Positions 12,397 through 21,672 of a DNA stretch of 64,000 nucleotides are shown here, in pieces. The position numbers and the translations under genes were made by a program. Numbering within the stretch: the stretch's first letter is position 1; every line of letters starts with the position of its first letter. The notes under the pieces are model-generated. The model ran no database searches, was not told the DNA's origin, and saw only the letters and a program-made list of their open reading frames with translations. This DNA comes from Paenibacillus massiliensis subsp. panacisoli DSM 21345 (GTDB taxonomy: Bacteria; Bacillota; Bacilli; Paenibacillales; Paenibacillaceae), in the NCBI RefSeq assembly GCF_000426545.1, contig NZ_KE384534.1, forward strand, positions 423,115 through 487,114. The letters run 5' to 3'.

Positions 12397-13221
12397 TTAT
12401 CCCTTAACAGCCCCTGAGGTAAGACCTCCTACAATATATTTCTGTCCCAGGAGGAATACGAGCAGCACAGGCAGAGACGTAAGCACGATATCTGCACTGA
12501 CCAGGTTCCACTGCGCACTGAATTGCCCAAAGAAATTGTACACGGCCAGCGTCATCGGCCACATATCGACCGTATTGAGCATATACAGCGGAGCGGTGAA
12601 TTCATTCCACACACTCAGGAAGTTGAGGACAAAGACGGTCACCAGTACAGAGCCCAGCAGCGGCATAATAATTTTCCAGAATAGCTTAATGCCGTTGCAG
12701 CCGTCCATAATCGCAGCCTCATCCAGCTCCTTGGGGATGCCTGACACGAATGCATACGTAATAAATAGAGAGATCGGGATCCCCATAGCTGTGTAGAGCA
12801 GGATCATGCCCAGATGGGAATTGATCATGCCGAGCGTCTTCATGACCTCCATGAGCGGAATGTAGTTCAGCGGCAGGGTAATGCCGAGAATCAGGAAAAA
12901 GTACAGAAAGTTGCTGAGCCTGGAGTGATTACGCGAAAGTGTAAAGGCCGAGAACGCTACTACAAATACCAGCAGCAAGGAGGACGAGGTCGCATGCAGC
13001 AGGCTGTTCAAGAAGGATTTGCCCAGATGCCCTTGCTCATAGACAATCTGATAATTCTCGAATATAAATTTTTCAGGCAAGCTTAGCTTCAGCACCTTCG
13101 CCTCGGCGTCCGACTTGAATGAATTCAGCACAATGACCACGAAGGGAATGAGCACGATCAGGCTCAGAATCCAGGCGAGCGCATTCAGTCCGATGGAGGT
13201 AAGCCTTTTACGCCATTGCAT
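12397..13221 (-). CDS. Sugar ABC transporter permease (MalG/AraQ type)
   Basis: This 274-residue membrane protein has six predicted segments and the cytoplasmic EAA loop that docks the ATPase (KELDEAAIMDGCNGIKLFWK). It is the second permease of a CUT1-family carbohydrate importer. Its ATG immediately follows the stop of the other permease with no gap, so translation is probably coupled. No ATPase gene is in the operon; such Paenibacillus importers usually share a distant MsmX-type ATPase. Confidence 0.9.
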   Translation of the reverse strand: MQWRKRLTSIGLNALAWILSLIVLIPFVVIVLNSFKSDAEAKVLKLSLPEKFIFENYQIVYEQGHLGKSFLNSLLHATSSSLLLVFVVAFSAFTLSRNHSRLSNFLYFFLILGITLPLNYIPLMEVMKTLGMINSHLGMILLYTAMGIPISLFITYAFVSGIPKELDEAAIMDGCNGIKLFWKIIMPLLGSVLVTVFVLNFLSVWNEFTAPLYMLNTVDMWPMTLAVYNFFGQFSAQWNLVSADIVLTSLPVLLVFLLGQKYIVGGLTSGAVKG

Positions 13222-14094
13222 CTACAATTCCACCTTTCTGCTCATCAAGCGGATAATGAACACGGAGATGATCGCCATAATGAGGAACAGTATAGTAGAC
13301 AGCGCACTGCCCAGACCCCAGTATCCTTTGGCAAAGGAAGAGTAGACAGCGGTGTTGATGACATCCGTTGCGTTCCCTGGCCCTCCGTTGGTCAGCACAT
13401 AGACGGCGTCAAATACTCGCAGTCCGTACGTAATGTTCAGCACGGTTGCAATCGTAATGGTAGGCATCAGCATAGGCAGCGTGATGCGGAACAGCCGTTG
13501 CCAGAAGCCTGCACCATCGATCGCAGCTGCTTCGTAATAATCCCTTGGAATGGCGAGGAGACCAGCGATGAACAGCACCATGATGTAGCCCATCCCCTTC
13601 CAGGTGTCCACAGCCATAATGGAGGGCATCGCCCAGGTGAGCGAGCCCAGCCAATTCTGCGCTAGCGCATCCAGACCGAGTGAGCGCAGGGTGACATTGA
13701 CGAAGCCGTTATTGGGGTCCAGCAGGCTCTTGAAGACCAGACCAATAATCAGGAATGAGAGCACCTGCGGCGAGAAGATGATCATCCGATGCAGGCTGGC
13801 CGCCTTCACTCCGCTGACGAGCAGCAGAGCGAGGAGCAGACCCATGATTGTCTTTGCAATGGAGGTCACCAGCGTGAACAGCACCGTATTCTTAATGAAT
13901 AGCAGGTAGGTCGGATCGCCTGCCAGAATGGTGCGGAAATGCTCAAGTCCGATAAAGTTCTTGTCCGGGCTATAGCTATTCCAGTCTGTGAAGGAATAAT
14001 AGATTCCCAGCACAGCAGGAGCGACGATGAAAAGTGCATATAACACAATCGCCCCGGAAGAGAAGTACCATGGATAGATTTTGTTAAGGTTCAT
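13222..14094 (-). CDS. Sugar ABC transporter permease (MalF/UgpA type)
   Basis: A 290-residue permease with six predicted membrane segments and an EAA loop (IPRDYYEAAAIDGAGFWQRLF). It lies between the binding-protein gene and the second permease on the minus strand, spaced 58 bp after the binding protein. Together they form the membrane channel of a CUT1 sugar importer. The substrate is not clear from sequence. Confidence 0.9.
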   Translation of the reverse strand: MNLNKIYPWYFSSGAIVLYALFIVAPAVLGIYYSFTDWNSYSPDKNFIGLEHFRTILAGDPTYLLFIKNTVLFTLVTSIAKTIMGLLLALLLVSGVKAASLHRMIIFSPQVLSFLIIGLVFKSLLDPNNGFVNVTLRSLGLDALAQNWLGSLTWAMPSIMAVDTWKGMGYIMVLFIAGLLAIPRDYYEAAAIDGAGFWQRLFRITLPMLMPTITIATVLNITYGLRVFDAVYVLTNGGPGNATDVINTAVYSSFAKGYWGLGSALSTILFLIMAIISVFIIRLMSRKVEL

Positions 14095-14152
14095 ATCAGG
14101 TCACACTTTCCTTCCTGCCGTGAGCAGGCATGCTTGCGGAGGAACGCGCGTC

Positions 14153-15454
14153 TTATTGCCACGCCTCGTCCTTCAGCACCTTGGCTTGCTCTGCCCGGCG
14201 TTTATCAATATTCTGTAGAATCTGCTCCGGCGTCATCGCACCTGCAAACATTCCTGAGATGTCCTTGCCAATATCCATCCATTGCGGGTCAATGTATTTG
14301 ACAGCAGCCTGCATTACCGTGCCTTTCTCATGTGCCTTCTCATACTCGATATAGTCAGGAGTCAGCTTAGGTTCGATTTCTGGCCAACAGATCGTCAGAT
14401 TACCCTCGCCTCCGTCAAATACCTTTTGCAGATTGTCATGCTGTGTAATCCAGCGGAAGAACTTCAGCACCTCTTCAGGATGCTTGCTGTTTTTGTTGCC
14501 GAACATAGCCGCCGATCCCCCCGGGTTGACGCCTATCGTCTGATTGTCTCCCCAAGGCATAACGAAGAATCCCATATTGTCCTTCATAGCAGGATATGCA
14601 TCAGATACTTCTTTTTCTGTACCCGGCACCCGTAGCAGCATGGCCGCTTTCTCCTGACCGAAGGCCTCGATGCCAGCTTCTACCGTGTTGGACAGGAAGT
14701 CCTTGCCAAAATACCCGAGCTCTGCGAACTCATTCAATTGCTCCAGCACCGTTCTGAGCTGCGTCAGTTCCTCGACCTTCATCTCGTTATTGTTCAGCTT
14801 GTCATAGGTCCCAGGTGCGAGCTTCTCATAATTGGGCCCCGTCTCGAACAATGGGAGCACCTGGTACCAGCCGCTAGCTGGAGCCTGATAGAATGGGGTA
14901 ATGCTCTTATCCATGATCTTCTGACTGATCTCCTTGAATTCGGCATAGTTAGTTGGAGGTTCGATACCAAGCTCATTGAAGATGCGTTTGTTGTAGTAGA
15001 CGTACCAGATTTTGGACGGGGCGAAGGAGACGCCATATACTTTATCCTTGTGGCTAACGGTAGGCAGAATCTCCTCAGACATGCGAGAAGTGAACTCCTC
15101 ATTCGTCAGGTCAATGGCGTTCTCTTCAGGTCGCACATTGGCAGGCATGCTGAGCGGGTCTACGTCCACGTTGAAAATATCCGGAGCCTCTCCCGAGGCC
15201 AGCTTTACCTTGATGAGATCACGCCATTGGGCATCCGGGACGACCTGAAAGTCGATTCTAACGCCAGTCTCCTGCTCGTATTGCTTGGCCATTTCCTGCA
15301 TAATACCTGTACGAGGGATACCGGTCTGGCTGGTCCCAAAGGTCAGGGTTACTTTGTCGGAGCCGCCCGAGCCTCCTGACGAGCTACATGCGCCCAGCAA
15401 CAGGCCGGACAGCAGCAGCAAGCTTGCAAGTGGAGCGATAATTCTTTTTTTCAT
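14153..15454 (-). CDS. Sugar ABC transporter substrate-binding lipoprotein
   Basis: The 433-residue protein starts with a lipoprotein signal (MKKRIIAPLASLLLLSGLLL, lipobox LGAC) followed by a Ser/Gly linker and a family-1 extracellular solute-binding domain (LTFGTSQTG... YEQETGVRIDFQ). It should be lipid-anchored outside the membrane and capture an oligosaccharide or sugar for the two permeases. GGGGAGGAT precedes the start at 15454; the same frame is open further upstream to 16138, but that part is the antisense of the divergent kinase. A good cre site lies about 50 bp before the start. Confidence 0.92.
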   Translation of the reverse strand: MKKRIIAPLASLLLLSGLLLGACSSSGGSGGSDKVTLTFGTSQTGIPRTGIMQEMAKQYEQETGVRIDFQVVPDAQWRDLIKVKLASGEAPDIFNVDVDPLSMPANVRPEENAIDLTNEEFTSRMSEEILPTVSHKDKVYGVSFAPSKIWYVYYNKRIFNELGIEPPTNYAEFKEISQKIMDKSITPFYQAPASGWYQVLPLFETGPNYEKLAPGTYDKLNNNEMKVEELTQLRTVLEQLNEFAELGYFGKDFLSNTVEAGIEAFGQEKAAMLLRVPGTEKEVSDAYPAMKDNMGFFVMPWGDNQTIGVNPGGSAAMFGNKNSKHPEEVLKFFRWITQHDNLQKVFDGGEGNLTICWPEIEPKLTPDYIEYEKAHEKGTVMQAAVKYIDPQWMDIGKDISGMFAGAMTPEQILQNIDKRRAEQAKVLKDEAWQ

Positions 15455-15502
15455 GAGTGATCCTCCCCTAAAATATGCTTGTGATCGCTTGCAGAATCGG
15501 AA

Positions 15503-15517
15503 ATGTAAGCGTATTCT
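15503..15517 (-). promoter_or_regulatory. cre site upstream of the sugar ABC operon
   Basis: ATGTAAGCGTATTCT matches the CcpA consensus WTGNAARCGNWWWCA at 14 of 15 positions. It lies between the divergent binding-protein gene and the kinase, 50 bp before the binding-protein start, as expected for catabolite control of the importer. Confidence 0.7.
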
Positions 15518-15634
15518 TATGTGCATAACTTTACTTTGAAAGTGGGTGTCACTCAATAGACAAAAGCGTTCTGTTGAGGTGGACATTTTCGTGCGGAAGC
15601 GGCAGCGCGGATTATTTGGTGAGGTGAAAGCATC

Positions 15635-17530
15635 GTGCGATATCGTTTTAGAACGCTGCAGCAAAGTCTGTTTACCTACTACTCGGTCGTATTCATTATC
15701 TTCTCGCTCCTGGTGGCAAGTCTGTTGTATGTATTTTTGGCAAATGACATCCGCAGTCGCAGCGCTGATCAGCAGAAGCAATTGGTCACGTCCATTGTGA
15801 GCAATCTGGATCAGGAAATTATCAAGATGAACAACCTTTCGATGAACATTGTGTATTCCAATCTGGTCAAGGAGCACTTTAGTCATTATTTGTCTCTGGC
15901 GGAGGATGAGCAGAAGCGTGCTGCTGTGGACCCGTTGTTCTATAAGGACAACACCACGCTGATCGACGTCATACTGGCAATTATCAGCAGCTCGAATACA
16001 GCACAGCAGGCCAATATCTATGATAGCAACGGTAAAATGCTGGGCGCCGGGGCATTCAATGGCCAGCGGGTTGTTGATCTGACACAGAGGCCCTGGTATG
16101 AGGAGACCTGGAGACGAAATGGCTGGCGTGTACTGCAAATGCTACAGGGCGGCTCCCTCCCAGTCCCCACGGCATCTGGTCCCTCCGAGCATCGGTACCT
16201 GTCGTTAACCCGTGTGTATAAGGACGGAAATTATGTTAGCCAGGGGGTAGTGGAGATTTTGCAGGACGCAGCGACGGTGTTCCGTTACCCCCATGAGCTG
16301 GTCGCGGATAACAAGGAGGTCTCCATCTATGTGCTGGATGAGCAAGATGCCGTATTATATCCCTTTACTTCCGAGTCTGGGGAATGGTCTGCTGTCGGTG
16401 ACTATTATGAGGAATTAATCCACAGCAGGCATTACTCGCCTGAGACGATGCATGAGGTGGCTGAATTTGGCGGTACTGCCAAGCAGATGATGACGTATGC
16501 CGTATCACCAGAGACGGGATGGACAATCGTCGTGACACAATCACAGCGATCACTCTTCGCTGGACTGAATCGGGTCACGCTGCTGGTGGTTGGAGCGACC
16601 CTCGCTACACTCACATGTATATTGCTGATATCTTATCTCATATCCAAGCGCGTGACCCTTCCGCTGCACCGACTCCAGCAGTTGATACGCACTACAGATG
16701 CGCAAGCTCTGGCGACGGGACAGAAGCCCGGCCAATTGCTCAAGCTGGAGAACCCTGGAGCGATTCGCGAGCTGGATGAGCTGAACGATACGTTCTTCAA
16801 GCTTAATCAGCAGCTGGTACAGTCCTTTCAGGATTTGTTAGCACTCAAGACCGAAGAAGCTGAAGCTCGACTACTGGCCCTGCAATCCCAGATGAATCCT
16901 CATTTTCTGTATAACAATATCGCTAACATCAGCATTATGGCAGAGGAGGGGATGAACGACGAGATTGTAGCCTTTTGCGGGCATATTACAGCGATGCTTC
17001 GATACATTTCAGGGTCCAGCAAAAACGGAGTCCCGTTGTCAGAGGAGCTGGAGTATTGTGAGCGCTACCTGGAGTGCATGAAGATCCGCTTTGAGGACGA
17101 TCTGCAATATGAATTTAGCATCCCGGAGGAAATGAAGAATAATCAGGTTCCGATGCTGCTGATCCAGCCGCTGCTGGAGAATACCATGAAATACGGTCTT
17201 CGTGATACACCTCCCTGGCGTGTACGAATTATGGGTGAGCAGGATAAGACGAACAATATATGGAAAATAACAGTTGAGGATAATGGCCCTGGCATGGAGC
17301 CGGAGGCCATGAAGGCTATGCAAGAGTATATGGAATCCTCACGGGATTGGCAGCGTATGCCCAATATGCGCATTAACGGAATGGGTATGAAAAATATATG
17401 GATTCGGCTGAAATTATGGTATGGCGATGCGGCAGATATGCATATCACGAATCTACCCACTGGTGGGGTGGAAATTGCAATCTCTGGTTCTATTCGAAAG
17501 GAGTCGGTTAACGATGGCGATGACCTATAG
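15635..17530 (+). CDS. Sensor histidine kinase, YesM/LytS type
   Basis: This 631-residue membrane kinase has a first membrane helix (residues 12-33), an extracellular Cache-like sensor domain (about 35-300), a second helix (about 310-335), a HAMP segment, a His_kinase domain (QSQMNPHFLYNNIANIS) and a C-terminal ATPase (LIQPLLENTMKYGL, DNGPGM, GMGMKNI). The start is GTG after GAGGTGAAAG. It is divergent from the sugar ABC importer and overlaps its response regulator by 17 bp. Such triads in Bacillota sense extracellular sugars and control the adjacent importer; that link is inferred from position. Confidence 0.92.
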   Translation: MRYRFRTLQQSLFTYYSVVFIIFSLLVASLLYVFLANDIRSRSADQQKQLVTSIVSNLDQEIIKMNNLSMNIVYSNLVKEHFSHYLSLAEDEQKRAAVDPLFYKDNTTLIDVILAIISSSNTAQQANIYDSNGKMLGAGAFNGQRVVDLTQRPWYEETWRRNGWRVLQMLQGGSLPVPTASGPSEHRYLSLTRVYKDGNYVSQGVVEILQDAATVFRYPHELVADNKEVSIYVLDEQDAVLYPFTSESGEWSAVGDYYEELIHSRHYSPETMHEVAEFGGTAKQMMTYAVSPETGWTIVVTQSQRSLFAGLNRVTLLVVGATLATLTCILLISYLISKRVTLPLHRLQQLIRTTDAQALATGQKPGQLLKLENPGAIRELDELNDTFFKLNQQLVQSFQDLLALKTEEAEARLLALQSQMNPHFLYNNIANISIMAEEGMNDEIVAFCGHITAMLRYISGSSKNGVPLSEELEYCERYLECMKIRFEDDLQYEFSIPEEMKNNQVPMLLIQPLLENTMKYGLRDTPPWRVRIMGEQDKTNNIWKITVEDNGPGMEPEAMKAMQEYMESSRDWQRMPNMRINGMGMKNIWIRLKLWYGDAADMHITNLPTGGVEIAISGSIRKESVNDGDDL

Positions 17531-18290
17531 AACGATCATTGTAGAGGATGAGGCACTCATCCGTCGCAATGTGTCCCGTAAGTTCCGTGAACTGGATTTC
17601 CGCTTTGAGGTCATTGGCGAAGCCAGGAACGGGCAGGAGGCACTGAAGCTGATGGAGCAGGCTGTACCGGATCTGGTCGTCACGGATATCCAGATGCCGA
17701 TTATGAATGGGCTGGAGCTGGCGAAGCATCTGTATTTTGCCTATCCTCATGTCAAAATTGTTATCCTGAGCGGTCATCATGAATTCGAATATGCACGACA
17801 GGCCATCACCTATAAGGTTGAAGATTATTTGCTCAAGCCGCTAACGGAGGAACAGCTACGTGCCTTGCTGCATTCACTTGAGATCAAGCTGGGCCATGTG
17901 AATGATTCGCTGGCCCAAGTAAGCGCGGTGACCGATGAACAGCTTCAGGCCGAAGATATAGCCGAGGCCGTCAAGCTGTACCTGAAGCAGAACTACATGC
18001 ATGAAATTACGTTGCAGGATATGGCGGGGCAGCTGCATTTTTCGGTGGACTATCTTGGGAAATGCTTCAAGAAGGTGACGGGTGAGACGCCTCTCAAGTA
18101 TTTGACAGGCCTGCGGCTGAATGAGGCCAAGCGGATGCTGGTGACCTGCGGGGATATGGATATCAAGCATGTAGGCAAGGCGGTCGGCTACAGTGACCCG
18201 CATTACTTTAGCCGAATCTTCAAGAACAAGACAGGGATGTACCCCAGTGAGTACAGACAGCAGTGGCAGGCGCCCGGAGATACGAATTGA
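17514..18290 (+). CDS. Response regulator with AraC-type DNA-binding domain (YesN type)
   Basis: The 258-residue protein has a receiver domain (acidic pocket E11-D12, phospho-acceptor Asp58 in VVTDIQMP, Lys in LLKPL) and a C-terminal AraC helix-turn-helix pair (ITLQDMAGQLHFSVDYLGKCFKK, VGKAVGYSDPHYFSRIFKNK). The ATG at 17514 follows GAAAGGAG and overlaps the kinase stop by 17 bp, indicating translational coupling. It should activate the divergent sugar transporter operon when phosphorylated by the kinase. Confidence 0.93.
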   Translation: MAMTYRTIIVEDEALIRRNVSRKFRELDFRFEVIGEARNGQEALKLMEQAVPDLVVTDIQMPIMNGLELAKHLYFAYPHVKIVILSGHHEFEYARQAITYKVEDYLLKPLTEEQLRALLHSLEIKLGHVNDSLAQVSAVTDEQLQAEDIAEAVKLYLKQNYMHEITLQDMAGQLHFSVDYLGKCFKKVTGETPLKYLTGLRLNEAKRMLVTCGDMDIKHVGKAVGYSDPHYFSRIFKNKTGMYPSEYRQQWQAPGDTN

Positions 18291-18444
18291 CTTAATAGAT
18301 CTGTAGGTGGGGAACGTAACCTGCAGGTATCATTTGACAGGAGGGGAGGGTGGATATACCTTCAGATAGGGGACACATTCTTGTATGCCATTGGTAAATA
18401 GAGTGACGATGCTGAACTCCAATGCTACTAATGTCTATGCTAAG

Positions 18445-18474
18445 TGACTGGCTGATGAATGCATCAGCCAGTCA
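18445..18474. repeat. Perfect 13-bp hairpin
   Basis: TGACTGGCTGATG and its exact complement are separated by AATG. There is no T tract, so it is a weak terminator candidate for the two-component operon or an operator for the genes that follow. Apart from this and a possible 58-codon frame, the 18291-18662 gap shows nothing else. Confidence 0.6.
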
Positions 18475-18489
18475 GACCGGAAGGATGGG

Positions 18490-18666
18490 ATGAGTGCAAT
18501 GCTGGAATGCATGTGGATAAACGCTGCAGATGCTGAGGCCGCTGAGGCCATAGTGGAATTTTCCGGTCAGCAAGCCGACCAGTCAGGGTGTTCAGGCGCA
18601 GTCTTGCTAGTGATTCAAGGACGATTGTGGAGGCTATTCAGGCTGACAGGAGATCGTGCTTCATGA
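18490..18666 (+). CDS. Possible small protein upstream of the DUF4269 gene
   Basis: A 58-codon frame starts at ATG 18490 with GGAAGGATGG just upstream. Its stop codon overlaps the ATG of the next gene (bases 18663-18666), the arrangement of a translationally coupled leader. The product is Ala/Glu-rich early and Leu/Arg-rich late, with no recognised domain. It may be noncoding. Confidence 0.25.
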   Translation: MSAMLECMWINAADAEAAEAIVEFSGQQADQSGCSGAVLLVIQGRLWRLFRLTGDRAS

Positions 18667-19247
18667 TGGAGCTTGACTACAGTGAGGATTTCAGGAGCAT
18701 AGACTATATGCAGGAAGGTAATCCCAGACAGAGACGATGCTATGATATTCTGAAGCGATTGGGAATTATGGAGCGATTGGAAGGCTTCAGCCCTCTGCTC
18801 GTAGGGACTATACCGATTGATATCGATCTGCCGGATAGCGATCTGGATATTATATGTGAGGTTCATGATATGGAGGCTTGCTCGGCGATTATGGAGGTTT
18901 ACAGGAAGCAGCCTGGGTTTCGTCAGACCATTCGCACAGTACACGGTGTTCAGCGAATCGTAATCTCCTTCCAGCAGGAAGGGCAGTGGGTTGAAGTATT
19001 CGGCCAGCCGATTCCGACGGTAGAGCAAAATGGCTATCGGCATATGCGGGTTGAGCATAAAATCCTGACACTGCTTGGGAGCCCATATCGAGAGAGGGCT
19101 CGGGAGTTGAAGAGACAGGGCTTGAAGACAGAGCCTGCCTTCGCTGAACTGCTTGGTCTGCAGGGTGATCCATATCTACGTCTGCTAGAGATGAGCTATT
19201 GGAGTGACGAGCAATTAAGGATATTTTTACAAGGGAAGGTGATGTAA
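18663..19247 (+). CDS. DUF4269 nucleotidyltransferase-fold protein
   Basis: The 194-residue protein contains LLVGTIPIDIDLPDSDLDIICEV. This places an Asp-x-Asp pair after a Gly-Thr step, as in polymerase-beta-like nucleotidyltransferases, and matches DUF4269. The ATG at 18663 has AGGAGA 9 bases upstream; a GTG at 18588 in the same frame lacks a ribosome site. One base separates its stop from the next gene (GNAT), so the two are cotranscribed. The biochemical role of DUF4269 is not established. Confidence 0.75.
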   Translation: MMELDYSEDFRSIDYMQEGNPRQRRCYDILKRLGIMERLEGFSPLLVGTIPIDIDLPDSDLDIICEVHDMEACSAIMEVYRKQPGFRQTIRTVHGVQRIVISFQQEGQWVEVFGQPIPTVEQNGYRHMRVEHKILTLLGSPYRERARELKRQGLKTEPAFAELLGLQGDPYLRLLEMSYWSDEQLRIFLQGKVM

Positions 19248-19248
19248 G

Positions 19249-20076
19249 GTGAAGCAGCCCAGTGGATTGCTTCCGTCCCTGTCATTAGTACAGAAGATCG
19301 AACGTGCAGAGATGGATTATATGACAGATCGCATGCTTGCGATACAGCATAGAGAGGGCAACCCGGAGGGGGTTGAGCTACAAAGATTCGGACATGCAGT
19401 CTGTTACTATAGCAGAACTATGCCCTGGCCTTCTTTTAATACGGTAAAGGGGTTAACAAATGCAGATTTTGAGCATCTTGAGCCGATATTAGAATTCTAT
19501 CGCCAGAGAGGGCGCAAGCCTCAGCTAGAGATTATTCCCGGACAGGTGGACGAGCGACTGATCAGCCACTTGTCGGAGCTAGGGCTGTACCCATCAGGCC
19601 ACCACTGCTCCCTCATCGCGGAGCCTAGTCACATCCTGAATCCTTCAGAGCAAGTCCGTCTTGAGGAGGTGAAGGAGGGGCAAATGGAGCTGTATGCTAC
19701 CATTCACTGCAGAGGCACAGGATTGTCCGATGATGGTATTCCTTATGTAACCCGCAACAATGAGGTGCTGCTCCATCGCCCAGGCTGGAAATTCTATATT
19801 GCCTACGTGGATGATCGACCCGCTGCAGTTGCAGTGATGTATATCAAGGATCGCAAGGCCTCTCTGACCTTCGCGGCAACCCTTCCGGAATTCAGGCAAC
19901 GTGGACTCCATCGGTTGCTGCTGATCAGAAGGATAACGGAGGCCTATGCGACAGATTGCGGGCTCGTAGTCGGACAATGTGCGTATCTGTCCCAAAGCCA
20001 TCGGAATATGGAGCATGTTGGCATGAAGCTGGGATATGTTCGTGCTTCATGGACAGTCCGTGATCCGATGATTTGA
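19249..20076 (+). CDS. GNAT-family N-acetyltransferase
   Basis: A 275-residue protein with the GNAT acetyl-CoA-binding stretch in the C-terminal half (AAVAVMYIKDRKASLTFAATLPEFRQRGLHRLLLIRR: beta-4 strand followed by the Q/RxxGxG/H loop). The N-terminal half probably carries a second, degenerate GNAT lobe. The start is GTG at 19249, one base after the DUF4269 stop, with AAGGTGAT as ribosome site. The acceptor molecule is unknown. Confidence 0.78.
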   Translation: MKQPSGLLPSLSLVQKIERAEMDYMTDRMLAIQHREGNPEGVELQRFGHAVCYYSRTMPWPSFNTVKGLTNADFEHLEPILEFYRQRGRKPQLEIIPGQVDERLISHLSELGLYPSGHHCSLIAEPSHILNPSEQVRLEEVKEGQMELYATIHCRGTGLSDDGIPYVTRNNEVLLHRPGWKFYIAYVDDRPAAVAVMYIKDRKASLTFAATLPEFRQRGLHRLLLIRRITEAYATDCGLVVGQCAYLSQSHRNMEHVGMKLGYVRASWTVRDPMI

Positions 20077-20104
20077 TGACGTGGGTACTAGCGCACACTA
20101 GCCA

Positions 20105-20941
20105 TTACTTCGAGATATCGATGAAGCCTTCACCAAAAACATCACGCACGTCATGGATGGTGACAAAGGCGTTCTTGTCCTCTGCCCGCACAATTCTCTT
20201 CAGCATGGACACTTCCTGCTTGCTGATGACGATGTACAGCACTTCCTTGTCCTGCCCCGTATAGTAGCCAGAGCCTCGCAGCACTGTTACACCCCGATCC
20301 ATGAGCTTCGTTACCTGCGCTGCAATGCTGTCATGCTGTGCTGATATAATCGTCACTGCTTTTTTGGGATTCAAGCCTTCCACAATGAAATCCATGACTT
20401 TCGTTCCTACATAAAGAATGACGACCGTAATCATAGTCTTCTCAATCCCAATGACGAAGATCGAGAAGCCAGCAACGATCAGATCGAAGAATAACAGGGC
20501 GTAGCTAATATTCCAGTCCCAGTATTTGTTGGCTAGACGCGCCAGGATGGTCGTCCCTGCGGTTGTACCGCCCACCCGGATGATCAGCCCGATGCCGACT
20601 CCGGCCAACAGCCCTGCAAAAATAGCGTTAATAAAGGCCTCACTCGATGATATCTCCCAATGCTCGGTTAGATACAGGAACAGTGAGTTAAAGCCGACCG
20701 CTATGATCGTATATAGTGTCGTTTTTTTATCCAGCAGCCTATAGCCGACAATCAACAAGATCCCGTTCAGAACGATACTGACAATGGCCGGAGACCAGCC
20801 GAGGAGATAGTATAAAATGATGGTGATCCCCGTTACGCCGCCTTCACCATAATCGTTCGGTATGACGAATAAATTGACAGCGAGGGCAAACAGAAATGCA
20901 CCGACCAGCAGCATGAGCAATTCGTACATTCTTTTCTTCAC
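20105..20941 (-). CDS. YitT-family membrane protein (DUF161/DUF2179)
   Basis: The 278-residue protein has five or six membrane helices in its first 170 residues (motifs NLFVIPNDYGEGGVTGI and GGTTAGTTILARL) and a C-terminal DUF2179 domain (AVTIISAQHDSIAAQV). This is the YitT layout, a family of unassigned membrane proteins. The GTG at 20941 is chosen because GGAGG lies 8 bases before it; the ATG at 20956 would place that ribosome site inside the gene. Its leader contains a promoter followed by an intrinsic terminator, suggesting attenuation. Confidence 0.88.
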   Translation of the reverse strand: MKKRMYELLMLLVGAFLFALAVNLFVIPNDYGEGGVTGITIILYYLLGWSPAIVSIVLNGILLIVGYRLLDKKTTLYTIIAVGFNSLFLYLTEHWEISSSEAFINAIFAGLLAGVGIGLIIRVGGTTAGTTILARLANKYWDWNISYALLFFDLIVAGFSIFVIGIEKTMITVVILYVGTKVMDFIVEGLNPKKAVTIISAQHDSIAAQVTKLMDRGVTVLRGSGYYTGQDKEVLYIVISKQEVSMLKRIVRAEDKNAFVTIHDVRDVFGEGFIDISK

Positions 20942-20978
20942 AGACAAAACCTCCATTTACGACTGAATTCACACAAAA

Positions 20979-21081
20979 AAAGCGATTAAAGGAAAAAAAC
21001 ATCCTTTAATCGCTTTATTCACACATGAAGTGCCAGCTCTTTTGATAGTCCTATTATAATTGGCAGATCACGGAATGTAAA
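20979..21081 (-). promoter_or_regulatory. Promoter and leader terminator of the yitT-like gene
   Basis: On the minus strand TTTACA (21081-21076) and TATAAT (21058-21053) are spaced exactly 17 bp. About 30 nt after the expected start a perfect 15-bp stem (AAAGCGATTAAAGGA, 21016-21002 with 20993-20979) is followed by a run of T, all before the ribosome site. A terminator between promoter and gene implies conditional readthrough. No known riboswitch or T-box consensus is visible in the short leader. Confidence 0.65.
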
Positions 21082-21193
21082 TGCTAGGTTGGCACCAAGA
21101 GGTGCTCTCATGAAGAATGTATTAGAAGATAGCATTTGCTACTCAGTAATAATATGATAGATGTCGTAAGGTGTGTTATTGGAGGGATATGCA

Positions 21194-21655
21194 GTGCCAA
21201 GACATGAGTTCATTGTAGGAGGAGAAACGCAGAGGAATATATTCTGGAGTGGCGACAAGCTATACGAGAATGGCTCGGAGCTCTCTTTATACGCTTCATT
21301 AGATGATGAACTGTTCGATTATGTGTCAGATACGCTAACATGGATACGAGCAACCCATCCGGACGGAAATATCCGTTCGGGTCTGAACTACTACGGTTAT
21401 TCAATTATTACAGAACAGCAGGATCTTCTGCTGCTGAGAAACGTAATTCGATCATGGATGAATTTATTTGAGCAAGGGCCGGAGGAAATAGAGCTAACAG
21501 GCAGATTTTCCTGGAAAGATGACAAGGCGAGTAACGGTAACTATGAAAAAAATACTTTTCAAAGACATGATATCATTCATCAATTTAGCTTAATTATCCA
21601 AGTCGTAGACAGTGCACTTGAATCAGAACAATCTGTAATTCACTACGGGATCTAA
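21194..21655 (+). CDS. Hypothetical protein
   Basis: A 153-residue soluble protein with no signal peptide or membrane helix and no family I recognise. The start is GTG at 21194 with GGAGGG 7 bases upstream; a GTG at 21173 in the same frame lacks one. The sequence is rich in aromatic and acidic residues. It lies 17 bp before the HAD hydrolase gene and is probably cotranscribed with it. It could be an immunity-type or regulatory protein, but there is no direct evidence. Confidence 0.65.
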   Translation: MPRHEFIVGGETQRNIFWSGDKLYENGSELSLYASLDDELFDYVSDTLTWIRATHPDGNIRSGLNYYGYSIITEQQDLLLLRNVIRSWMNLFEQGPEEIELTGRFSWKDDKASNGNYEKNTFQRHDIIHQFSLIIQVVDSALESEQSVIHYGI

Positions 21656-21672
21656 GATAGAAGGAGGAACAT

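Noticed and set aside
15455-16138. Upstream extension of the sugar-binding lipoprotein frame on the minus strand
   Set aside because: It is antisense to the kinase gene; the lipoprotein signal peptide and GGGGAGGAT ribosome site fix the start at 15454.
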